Source: Nitrospinae bacterium RIFCSPLOWO2_12_FULL_45_22 (GTDB lineage Bacteria > 2-12-FULL-45-22). Taken from it: a DNA stretch of 5,000 bases. Location of the stretch: assembly GCA_001803565.1 (NCBI GenBank), contig MHDQ01000254.1, positions 940-5,939 of the forward strand. Direction: 5' to 3'. Position numbers and translations under genes: made by a program. Positions 1 to 4,945 of the stretch are shown piece by piece (the stretch's first letter is position 1; each line of letters begins with the position of its first letter). The notes under the pieces are model-generated. The model worked only from the letters and a program-made list of their open reading frames with translations. It was not told the DNA's origin and did no database searches.

Positions 1-20
1 TACTGGAATGTGTAATAAAT

Positions 21-93
21 GCCCGCGTAGCTCAATTGGCGGAGCACGTCATTCGTAATGATGAGGTTGTCGGTTCGACTCCGATCGCGGGCT
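21..93 (+). tRNA. tRNA-Thr (anticodon CGT)
   Basis: Reads ACG codons. A full cloverleaf can be folded by eye. The acceptor stem GCCCGCG (21-27) pairs perfectly with CGCGGGC (86-92). The D stem GCTC (30-33) pairs with GAGC (42-45), with the GG pair at 38-39 in the D loop. The anticodon stem CGTCA (47-51) pairs with TGATG (59-63) with one G-T pair. The anticodon loop is TTCGTAA, with T53 before anticodon CGT (54-56). The variable loop has 5 bases. The T arm (69-85) carries the TTCGACT loop. Base 93 (T) is the discriminator, and the 3' CCA is not encoded. Only 20 bases precede it, so its promoter lies outside the window. No second copy of its 3' end is visible further right, so it does not look like a used integration site here. 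Confidence 0.95.
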
Positions 94-135
94 TTTACTA
101 GTAAGGCATAGTCAAAGGTAGACCCCTCCTGATTC

Positions 136-163
136 TTTAGAACATATCAAAACAGCATATATT
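136..163 (+). promoter_or_regulatory. Weak candidate promoter for the phosphohydrolase gene
   Basis: TTTAGA (136-141) and TATATT (158-163) are separated by 16 bases and match the sigma-70 boxes at 4/6 and 5/6 positions. They lie in the AT-rich gap between the tRNA and the gene starting at 220. The match is modest in such AT-rich DNA. Read-through from the tRNA promoter is an equally good explanation for transcription of the gene. Confidence 0.25.
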
Positions 164-219
164 TTCAGGAAAATTATTCTCTTCAATTCGGATTTGTAGC
201 CCTCATTTGTAAAATAATT

Positions 220-1608
220 ATGGTCATTAACAAAAAAAAGGTATTCGTATTGGGACTGGACTCGATACCACCAGAACTCCTATTTGATAGATGGTTAGAC
301 CAGCTACCCAATATAAAACGCCTTATTTCCAATAGTATCTATGGTGAAATGAAGAGTACCATCCCGGCTATCACCTGTCCGGCATGGGTGTCTATGATGA
401 CTAGCGCCAATCCAGGCAGGTTGGGATTGTACGGGTTTAGAAATCGATCGGACTATGATTATGAGGGATTATCATTTGCAAATTCAAACACCATTCATCA
501 GGATACCGTTTGGGATATTTTATCAAAAATAGGGAAGAAGGTTGTGGTTATTGGCGTACCCATGACGTACCCGCCAAAACCTGTCAATGGGTGCATGGTA
601 ACATGCTTTATGACGCCCGATACGAGTTGTGATTATACGTATCCACACGAGTTGAAAACTGAGGTAGAAGCCGTTTCAAATGGCTATATCCTCGATGTCG
701 GGGAGTTCCGGAGTGATAATAAAGAGCCTATTTTAAAAACCATCTATGATATGACGGAGAAACGATTCCGGCTAACCAGACATTTTATTCGTTCCAAAGA
801 CTGGGATTTCTTTATGGTTGTAGAAATGGGTACCGACAGGATTCATCACGCATTCTGGAAATATTTTGACGAGGAACATCCTAAGTATATCTCGGGTTCT
901 CAATATCGGGATGCCATTCTGAATTATTACAAATACCTTGATGATGAAATTGGTGAGACATTGAAACTATTATCTGATGACACCTTGATTTTTATTGTAT
1001 CCGATCATGGCGCTAAAAAGATGGTAGGCGGTATCTGCATCAATGAATGGCTAATCCAGAATGGCTACCTGAAGCTGGTACAATATCCGTCAGAGACAAC
1101 GCAATTCAATAAACTCATTGTCGACTGGGAAAATACGATGGTCTGGGGTGAGGGCGGATATTACGGCCGAATTTTTATGAATGTGAAAGGCCGTGAACCC
1201 AGTGGAGTCATTGCACCGCAGCACTATGGGCATTTTCGGAATGAATTGATAAGGAAGTTGGAAGATTTACGGGATGAGCATGGCAGGAATATTAATACAA
1301 AAGTCTTCAAACCCGAAGATATTTACACGGAATGCAATGGCATACCTCCTGATTTGATTGTGTACTACGGCGATCTCTCTTGGCGGTCTATTGGCAGTGT
1401 GGGGAACAGGACTATATGGGCAAGTGAGAACGACACCGGTACTGATGATGCAAACCATTCCCAGTACGGTATCTTTATTATGCGAAATGGCAGGAGTCAA
1501 TATGGAGTAAGACGTGAAGGTGTGACTCTATACGATATTGCACCGACGATACTGAACTATATGGGTGTTAAAGTACCAGAAGATATGGAAGGGAAGGCGC
1601 TTTTGTAG
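220..1608 (+). CDS. Alkaline-phosphatase-superfamily phosphohydrolase / type I phosphodiesterase-like protein
   Basis: A 462-residue predicted cytoplasmic metal-dependent hydrolase of phosphate mono- or diesters, resembling the predicted phosphohydrolase/phosphomutase group (COG3379-like) and the type I phosphodiesterase/nucleotide pyrophosphatase fold. The substrate cannot be told from sequence. The two-metal site is visible in family order: D14 in VLGLDS; T52 in the PAITCPAW segment as likely nucleophile; D206 and H210 in DRIHH; D262-H263 in IVSDHG; H413 in DANHSQYG. The C-terminal YDIAPTILNYMGV is also typical of the superfamily. There is no signal peptide or membrane segment, so it is not a periplasmic PhoA-type enzyme. 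Start ATG 220 is the first in frame and has no clear Shine-Dalgarno sequence. The length looks complete. It is AT-leaning, unlike the cassette genes of mixed composition after 1840, and is taken as part of the resident chromosome. The fold is near certain; the specific activity is unknown. Confidence 0.9.
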   Translation: MVINKKKVFVLGLDSIPPELLFDRWLDQLPNIKRLISNSIYGEMKSTIPAITCPAWVSMMTSANPGRLGLYGFRNRSDYDYEGLSFANSNTIHQDTVWDILSKIGKKVVVIGVPMTYPPKPVNGCMVTCFMTPDTSCDYTYPHELKTEVEAVSNGYILDVGEFRSDNKEPILKTIYDMTEKRFRLTRHFIRSKDWDFFMVVEMGTDRIHHAFWKYFDEEHPKYISGSQYRDAILNYYKYLDDEIGETLKLLSDDTLIFIVSDHGAKKMVGGICINEWLIQNGYLKLVQYPSETTQFNKLIVDWENTMVWGEGGYYGRIFMNVKGREPSGVIAPQHYGHFRNELIRKLEDLRDEHGRNINTKVFKPEDIYTECNGIPPDLIVYYGDLSWRSIGSVGNRTIWASENDTGTDDANHSQYGIFIMRNGRSQYGVRREGVTLYDIAPTILNYMGVKVPEDMEGKALL

Positions 1609-1690
1609 TTATTTTACAAAAAATGTTCTTGCCTTTTTAGCAAAAATATTTTTAACAACGTCAGATGAATTTTCGCTCATTAAAATTATA

Positions 1691-1719
1691 TTGACATTGT
1701 TTTGCCAACTACTTAATAT
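1691..1719 (+). promoter_or_regulatory. Sigma-70-like promoter upstream of the cassette array
   Basis: A perfect -35 box TTGACA (1691-1696) is followed after exactly 17 bases by TAATAT (1714-1719, 4/6 match to TATAAT). Transcription would start near 1726 and run toward the cassettes. It sits about 120 bases before the first cassette boundary, roughly where an integron cassette promoter (Pc) would be expected relative to attI, although Pc is usually inside or next to an integrase gene that is absent here. A terminator-like hairpin lies between it and the first cassette. Confidence 0.55.
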
Positions 1720-1742
1720 ACCGGCAAGTTGTATACAAAGTT

Positions 1743-1794
1743 TATTATATGCCCAGATGGACATATAATATTCCACTGTAAGAGTATTATATGT
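1743..1794 (+). repeat. Three-copy palindromic motif able to form two alternative hairpins
   Basis: TATTATATG occurs at 1743-1751 and again at 1785-1793, and its exact reverse complement CATATAATA lies between them at 1762-1770. The middle copy can pair with the left copy (9 bp, 10-base loop) or with the right copy (10 bp as ACATATAATA with TATTATATGT, 1761-1770 with 1785-1794, 14-base loop), but not with both. The matches are perfect. Low sequence complexity makes some of this expected in AT-rich DNA, but three exact 9-base copies within 52 bases is notable. Confidence 0.7.
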
Positions 1795-1800
1795 ACTAAT

Positions 1801-1827
1801 AGCCGTAAAGCAAGACGGCTTTTATTA
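1801..1827 (+). terminator. Rho-independent terminator-like hairpin
   Basis: AGCCGT (1801-1806) and ACGGCT (1815-1820) form a perfect 6-bp stem around an 8-base loop, followed directly by a T-rich run ending near 1827. It points in the + direction. It could end the phosphohydrolase transcript, about 195 bases after its stop, or a short transcript from the 1691 promoter. It lies just before the first cassette and would reduce read-through into the array. The stem is short, so efficiency may be partial. Confidence 0.6.
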
Positions 1828-1846
1828 CGCCTAATTCATGTTAGGC
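1828..1846 (+). other. attI-like integron recombination site (left end of the cassette array)
   Basis: The core site GTTAGGC (1840-1846) matches GTTRRRY. It is preceded by GCCTAA (1829-1834), an inverted copy of TTAGGC, after a 6-base spacer. This resembles the simple-site layout of class 1 attI, where CCCTAAAAC stands a few bases before GTTAGGC. The long imperfect palindrome of an attC is missing upstream, so it is not the attC of an earlier cassette. Cleavage is expected between G1840 and T1841. An integrase gene usually adjoins attI, but here only the terminator, promoter and a chromosomal gene are seen. It could instead be a secondary genomic site at which cassettes were inserted. Confidence 0.5.
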
Positions 1847-1863
1847 CACTAAGACAATCTATT

Positions 1864-1867
1864 GGAG
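1864..1867 (+). promoter_or_regulatory. Shine-Dalgarno GGAG deciding the start of the cassette A gene
   Basis: GGAG at 1864-1867 stands 6 bases before ATG 1874. An in-frame TTG at 1862 overlaps this site and has no site of its own, so ATG 1874 is preferred. Confidence 0.65.
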
Positions 1868-1873
1868 CCACGC

Positions 1874-2446
1874 ATGGTTTCAGACTTGAAATGGCGCACT
1901 GGATTTGGATGGTCATCTCTACTGCTTTTCCTAGCCTCCTTGGCTGGCGCCATCCTGCTTCAGGGCTTTGTTCGTGGAGCGTTCGCAGTCTTGGTGGCTC
2001 TTTTCGGAACTTGGCTCGCGTATCGATTTCACACGTGGAATGGGTTACCTTGGCGAAAGGTCCATTTCAGGGCGATGCTTCTCTATTCAGTGTCTGCTGG
2101 GAAAGAAACGCAGGCAGCTCAAGACCAGAAAAGGCCCTTTAGTGTACCGAACGCCTGCAAAGAAATGGCGATGCTCATGTGCGGGTCCCATAAGGGCATT
2201 TTCGTCGATGCTATGATGTCCGAGCTATTGACCGAGAAAGGCGCGTATTTTCGGGATCTTTTGCGCTCCCATGGCCCTGCTCTGCGGCCGAACTTGTCGG
2301 CACGAACACTGTCAGACATATCATCTACAGCCGAGGCGATGGACTTCTGCCCTCAACTCGTAATCGGAAATATCATTGAAAACACCTACGGACCTGAAGA
2401 AGCCGCCCGCTATGTTCTGGCTGTACTTGCTCGTCAAGCATATTGA
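1874..2446 (+). CDS. Cassette A: two-helix membrane protein of unknown function
   Basis: A 190-residue protein that I do not recognise. The N-terminus carries two hydrophobic helices, about residues 13-29 (WSSLLLFLASLAGAILL) and 35-52 (GAFAVLVALFGTWLAYRF), separated by a short QGFVR turn. This suggests a helical hairpin in the inner membrane. A soluble C-terminal region of about 135 residues follows, with positive residues right after helix 2 (R51, R61, K62, R66), consistent with a cytoplasmic tail. There is no catalytic motif that I can defend, and the tail is predicted mostly helical. It is the first gene of the array, 27 bases after the core site, and its stop lies 12 bases before attC. 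It is clearly richer in G and C than the flanking chromosome, as expected of an acquired cassette. Start ATG 1874 is chosen over the in-frame TTG at 1862 because GGAG stands 6 bases before it. Confidence 0.8.
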   Translation: MVSDLKWRTGFGWSSLLLFLASLAGAILLQGFVRGAFAVLVALFGTWLAYRFHTWNGLPWRKVHFRAMLLYSVSAGKETQAAQDQKRPFSVPNACKEMAMLMCGSHKGIFVDAMMSELLTEKGAYFRDLLRSHGPALRPNLSARTLSDISSTAEAMDFCPQLVIGNIIENTYGPEEAARYVLAVLARQAY

Positions 2447-2458
2447 AGTTCACGATGG

Positions 2459-2582
2459 GCATAACAAGGGCGTCAACACCGACCGATGCCACATTGGTTT
2501 TACAAGGTCTGGTTCCCAGATTCAACCGTTTCCCTCTCGTCGGCGTCCTCTCGGCGCCGGCGGGTTACGCCCGGCGTTAGGT
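2459..2582 (+). repeat. attC site of cassette A (124 bases)
   Basis: R'' GCATAAC (2459-2465) and R' GTTAGGT (2576-2582) flank an imperfect palindrome. The L'' arm GGGCGTCAAC (2468-2477) pairs with the inverse of L' (GGGCGTAAC when read on the other strand), leaving one unpaired C in the L'' arm, the typical extrahelical base of attC. The central region is long and GC-rich. R'' differs by one base from GCCTAAC, the complement of cassette A's own start. Confidence 0.9.
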
Positions 2583-2611
2583 GTTTAACATCACATTACA
2601 CTGCAACATAT

Positions 2612-3449
2612 ATGAACCTGTCAAACGAAGAAAGAAATCGTATTCTGAAAAAAAAGCATCAACAATTGTATGGTGACTGGAAACGAAAGAATGGTCCCTG
2701 CATTATCTGTGGTGAAGGAGAGGGAAACGAAAAAGACCATTTACCGCCGAAGGTTCTGTTCCCCAGAAGCTTAAGGAGTGACATAACAGAATTCTTCACT
2801 TTTCCAGTTTGCTCGAACTGCAACCGAGGTTCATCAGACGAGGACTTCTTGTTTAGTGTCTTATTGTCATTTGGTCTCAATCAAATATCCATTTTGAATA
2901 ATCAAAAGCCTACTGACCCTGATTTGCTTGCATTGTATGACCAGGCACAGGGTCACTTCCAAAATCCAACAGAAGCTAAACATCGTCAGGGCTTGCTGCA
3001 AAACTACATTGGGAAAGATCCCTATAGTGGCAGAGATGCGATCAACATCAAGAAGTTGCCCATAAACCAAACCACAACCAAGATAGTAAAATCCATTTAG
3101 CTGGTTACATACTGGTGGTGACATTCTTCAGAGGTACAACCCTGGCTGGTGGATCCTTCCCTCTATTGATACATCGAAAACACACTTCATTGAAAAGCAC
3201 CTGAAGATGACTCATGCTGAAATTCAATGGGGGGATAGGTTTATTTCGCATTTTTCAATCGGCCATCCGGAAAATGGTGTTGGTGGGCTCATTTCATGTT
3301 CCCTTCACTTCTATACTAAGAAGACAGTAGGTAAAGGGATGAGTTGGTATTTGAGAGCTTCGCCAGTCAAGACTACAATCAATGACGTAAGTCTGTATGA
3401 ACTGTGCACCTCAGTATGGGGAGCAGCAACAATAAAACCGCGAAGATGA
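2612..3449 (+). pseudogene. Cassette B: HNH-type endonuclease gene broken by a single-base frameshift
   Basis: The first frame (2612-3100) encodes 162 residues with a zinc-ribbon HNH core: C30-x2-C33, D42-H43 followed by LPPKVLFP, then C67-x2-C70-N71. This is the CxxC, D/E-H, CxxCN layout of HNH nucleases, which nick or cut DNA with one metal ion. It then hits TAG at 3098-3100. The next frame is open from 3090 to 3449 and continues in character (SWLHTGGDILQRYNPGWW). Removing one T from TTT 3096-3098 joins the halves as KSISWLHTG into a 278-residue protein, filling the cassette up to 9 bases before attC. It may be a real inactivating mutation, a sequencing error in a short homopolymer, or less likely programmed frameshifting. 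ATG 2612 is preferred because earlier in-frame codons lie inside the preceding attC. No clear Shine-Dalgarno sequence is seen. The 162-residue product alone retains the nuclease core. Confidence 0.75.
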
Positions 3450-3458
3450 AGATTGCTC

Positions 3459-3582
3459 ACCTAACCAGGCGTTGTAGCTGACCTGTCACGTTTGCATTTC
3501 GCCCTAGCGTGACCGAGCGTAGGCCAAGGCGAAGGAGAAGACGGGCGGCAAGCGCGCCAGGCAGCTAAACGCAACGTTGGCC
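3459..3582 (+). repeat. attC site of cassette B (124 bases)
   Basis: R'' is ACCTAAC (3459-3465), the exact complement of GTTAGGT, where cassette B itself begins (2576-2582). The right core is GTTGGCC (3576-3582), which departs from GTTRRRY at one base. The arms pair well: on the left GCGTT at 3469-3473 and TAGCTGACCTG further in; on the right the inverse reads GCGTT and TAGCTGCCTG, leaving one unpaired A. Smaller palindromes, such as TTCGCC with GGCGAA, fill the centre. Same length as the cassette A site, but a different sequence. Confidence 0.9.
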
Positions 3583-3593
3583 AGAGATAAATG

Positions 3594-4217
3594 ATGATAA
3601 CTGAACTACTAGAGAATCTAAATCATAGCGGCATTGCGTACGCCATAGTCTGTGCCCTTTCGGCATGGCTTGGCAAGGTTTGGGCGGCGCGCATTGGTCG
3701 CTCTGAAAACTCGAAACTTCAAGAACAAATCACGAAGCTCAAGGATGATCTTGGGCGTGCGCAAAAGATACTGTCCGGCGAAGTGCAGAAATCCGTACAT
3801 GTGCACAAAGTGCAGTTCGAAAAGGAGTTCCTTGTATATCAAGACCTGATGAAGCAAGCGAATCGTCTGCGTCGAGCCTTCTTCACTCTTCACCGCAACC
3901 TTCAACCCATTTTCGATAACAAGAAAGAGGCTGATACACACTTTAAGCCTCTGAGAAAGGATTTTGCCGCCGCCTTCGAAGTCGCCAGAGACACGGTAGA
4001 GGAGAACAGACCTTTCTATGCAGAAGAGGTGTTCGCACAATGTGACCGTCTTATAGAAATGGCCGTGACGGAACTCGGCAGTTTGAGCGTAGCAGACGGC
4101 CTTGGCATCCTCACCTTCAATGAAATCGACAAAATGAAGAAGGAGTTGACCCAAGTTCACAAGGATCTCACCGATAGTATTCGTCATCGTCTAGATACAC
4201 TCGTAATCATCGAGTAA
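3594..4217 (+). CDS. Cassette C: membrane-anchored coiled-coil protein of unknown function
   Basis: About 207 residues with one N-terminal hydrophobic helix (IAYAIVCALSAWLGKVWAARI, about residues 14-34 by the upstream ATG), followed by charged, heptad-like helical sequence (KLQEQITKLKDDLGRAQKILSGEVQK). Next comes HKVQFEKEFLVYQDL (about 72-86), then a long helical region to the end. From memory, a segment of the type HKxxFExEFxxY after a WLGKVWA-like anchor recurs in a widespread, uncharacterised bacterial protein group, but I cannot verify it here. Likely topology is a short outside N-terminus, one inner-membrane helix and a cytoplasmic helical body. No enzyme motif is seen. Two adjacent ATGs exist (3591, 3594); AGAG at 3583-3586 is better spaced for 3594, but the choice is weak. 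The stop lies 5 bases before attC. Confidence 0.8.
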   Translation: MITELLENLNHSGIAYAIVCALSAWLGKVWAARIGRSENSKLQEQITKLKDDLGRAQKILSGEVQKSVHVHKVQFEKEFLVYQDLMKQANRLRRAFFTLHRNLQPIFDNKKEADTHFKPLRKDFAAAFEVARDTVEENRPFYAEEVFAQCDRLIEMAVTELGSLSVADGLGILTFNEIDKMKKELTQVHKDLTDSIRHRLDTLVIIE

Positions 4218-4222
4218 GATTT

Positions 4223-4292
4223 GGCCAACAAAGAGGTTGAGCTTATTCTGAACCCGTTGCGGGTTCAGAAACGCTCACCTCCAACGTTAAGT
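4223..4292 (+). repeat. attC site of cassette C (70 bases)
   Basis: R'' is GGCCAAC (4223-4229), the exact complement of GTTGGCC at the start of cassette C (3576-3582), even though that core is non-consensus. The right core is GTTAAGT (4286-4292). The L arm GAGGTTGAGC pairs with the inverse of GCTCACCTC with one extra T. The tip is a clean hairpin, TTCTGAACCCG (4245-4255) with CGGGTTCAGAA (4260-4270). This is the shortest and most regular attC of the array. Confidence 0.93.
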
Positions 4293-4296
4293 CAAC

Positions 4297-4302
4297 AAAG
4301 GA
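4297..4302 (+). promoter_or_regulatory. Ribosome binding site of the cassette D gene
   Basis: AAAGGA at 4297-4302, 9 bases before ATG 4312 and just inside the cassette boundary. It therefore travels with the gene when the cassette moves. Confidence 0.55.
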
Positions 4303-4311
4303 TACCACTTC

Positions 4312-4857
4312 ATGTTTGGATTTCTGAAGAGCAAGCACGGCGACGAAGAACTCTCGCGAGAGTGTGTACGTCACGTCTTCGCGGTTGGACGTGAGACATG
4401 CCCATCGATCGTTGAGGCCGTCCAGATGTTTACGCAAGGCGATGTTTCCTTTCCCGTCAACGATGCTGCGAGTCTTGATATCTCGCTGGCGATACTCGGC
4501 ACATCGCTTGCCGTCCTGAAGGGGCATTCTCAAGTCATGACCGCAGACCGGGGAACTCACATTGAGACATTCTGCAAACATTCAATCCAAAGGGACTATG
4601 ACCTGCCTTCCGACTCCGCTGACAAGTTAAATGACACACTCGACGAGTATCAGGCCGCATTTGAGAAGTCGATGGCAGGCAAAAACAACCCCTTTGGAGA
4701 GACATCAGGAATGATGTTAGTTCGATGCCTTGGGCCTCGCGCAAAAGCTCTGTGCCTTCCGGGGACATCAGCCCTGAGATTTTTTGTGCACCAAGTCGTC
4801 GGCGATCTAATGACGATGACAGTAACGCAGGTATTGACGTTCTGGAAAGGAAAATGA
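4312..4857 (+). CDS. Cassette D: soluble hypothetical protein
   Basis: A 181-residue protein that I do not recognise. It has no signal peptide or clear membrane helix. The most hydrophobic stretch, LDISLAILGTSLAVLKG (55-71), contains Asp and Lys and looks like a buried helix. It is followed by a charged helical part with KLNDTLDEYQAAFEKSM, then a moderately hydrophobic C-terminus rich in L, V, F and T that ends in FWKGK. Four cysteines (18, 30, and two in the later half) are scattered and form no zinc motif. The sequence begins MFGFLKSKHG, as some small cytosolic proteins do, which is not diagnostic. Start ATG 4312 has AAAGGA 9 bases before it and lies 20 bases after the attC core. The stop lies 8 bases before the next R'' box. 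Placement and frame length support a real gene; function is unknown. Confidence 0.8.
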   Translation: MFGFLKSKHGDEELSRECVRHVFAVGRETCPSIVEAVQMFTQGDVSFPVNDAASLDISLAILGTSLAVLKGHSQVMTADRGTHIETFCKHSIQRDYDLPSDSADKLNDTLDEYQAAFEKSMAGKNNPFGETSGMMLVRCLGPRAKALCLPGTSALRFFVHQVVGDLMTMTVTQVLTFWKGK

Positions 4858-4865
4858 AAGAGATG

Positions 4866-4945
4866 GCCGAACAATCGCATAGAGAGCGACGAGGAATAGC
4901 GAGCCGAAGCGCGCCATTCCTTGCGTCTCATGCGTGACGTTAGGC
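4866..4945 (+). repeat. attC site of cassette D (80 bases)
   Basis: R'' GCCGAAC (4866-4872) and R' GTTAGGC (4939-4945) flank arms CGCATAGAGA (4876-4885) and, inverted from the right, CGCATGAGA, leaving one unpaired A. The central part around 4890-4915 is partly palindromic (GGAATAGCG with CGCGCCATTCC). Unlike cassettes B and C, R'' does not complement this cassette's own start (TTAAGT). It fits the following GTTAGGC better. Confidence 0.88.

Larger units (their letters stand above)
1726..1827 (+). ncRNA. Candidate small RNA or structured leader between promoter and terminator
   Basis: The interval from the predicted start (about 1726) to the T-run (1827) is about 100 bases, holds no convincing reading frame, and is dense in hairpins: the three-copy motif at 1743-1794 and a terminator stem at 1801-1820. 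Promoter, structured body and rho-independent terminator is the layout of a small RNA gene. It would equally fit a leader that limits transcription into the cassettes. It does not match any riboswitch class that I recognise. This is inferred from structure only. Confidence 0.3.

Noticed and set aside
21-93. The tRNA gene as an attachment site of a genomic island
   Set aside because: No repeat of the tRNA 3' end and no phage-type integrase is visible in the window.
1601-1621. Inverted repeat TTTTGTA / TACAAAA over the phosphohydrolase stop codon
   Set aside because: The stem is nearly all A-T and no T-run follows on the plus strand, so it was not called as a terminator.
1702-1731. TTGCC...GGCAA and CAACT...AGTTG inverted pairs around the -10 box, as an operator
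   Set aside because: They are only 5 bp each, overlapping and asymmetric; chance is likely in this short stretch.
1743-1846. An attC site for a preceding cassette ending at 1846
   Set aside because: No upstream R'' box with arms pairing to the sequence before 1840 was found; the hairpins present belong to separate structures.
1729-2142. Plus-strand frame overlapping the leader and the cassette A gene
   Set aside because: It crosses the terminator and core site and overlaps the better-supported membrane protein frame; its composition looks like a shadow.
2486-2611. In-frame upstream extension of the HNH gene
   Set aside because: It lies mostly within the attC palindrome of cassette A and encodes low-complexity Ser/Arg sequence; ATG 2612 is inside the cassette.
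3618-4187. A 189-codon open frame on the minus strand opposite the cassette C gene
   Set aside because: It is a mirror of the coiled-coil gene; the plus-strand frame has the cassette orientation, a start just after the core site and a stop just before attC.
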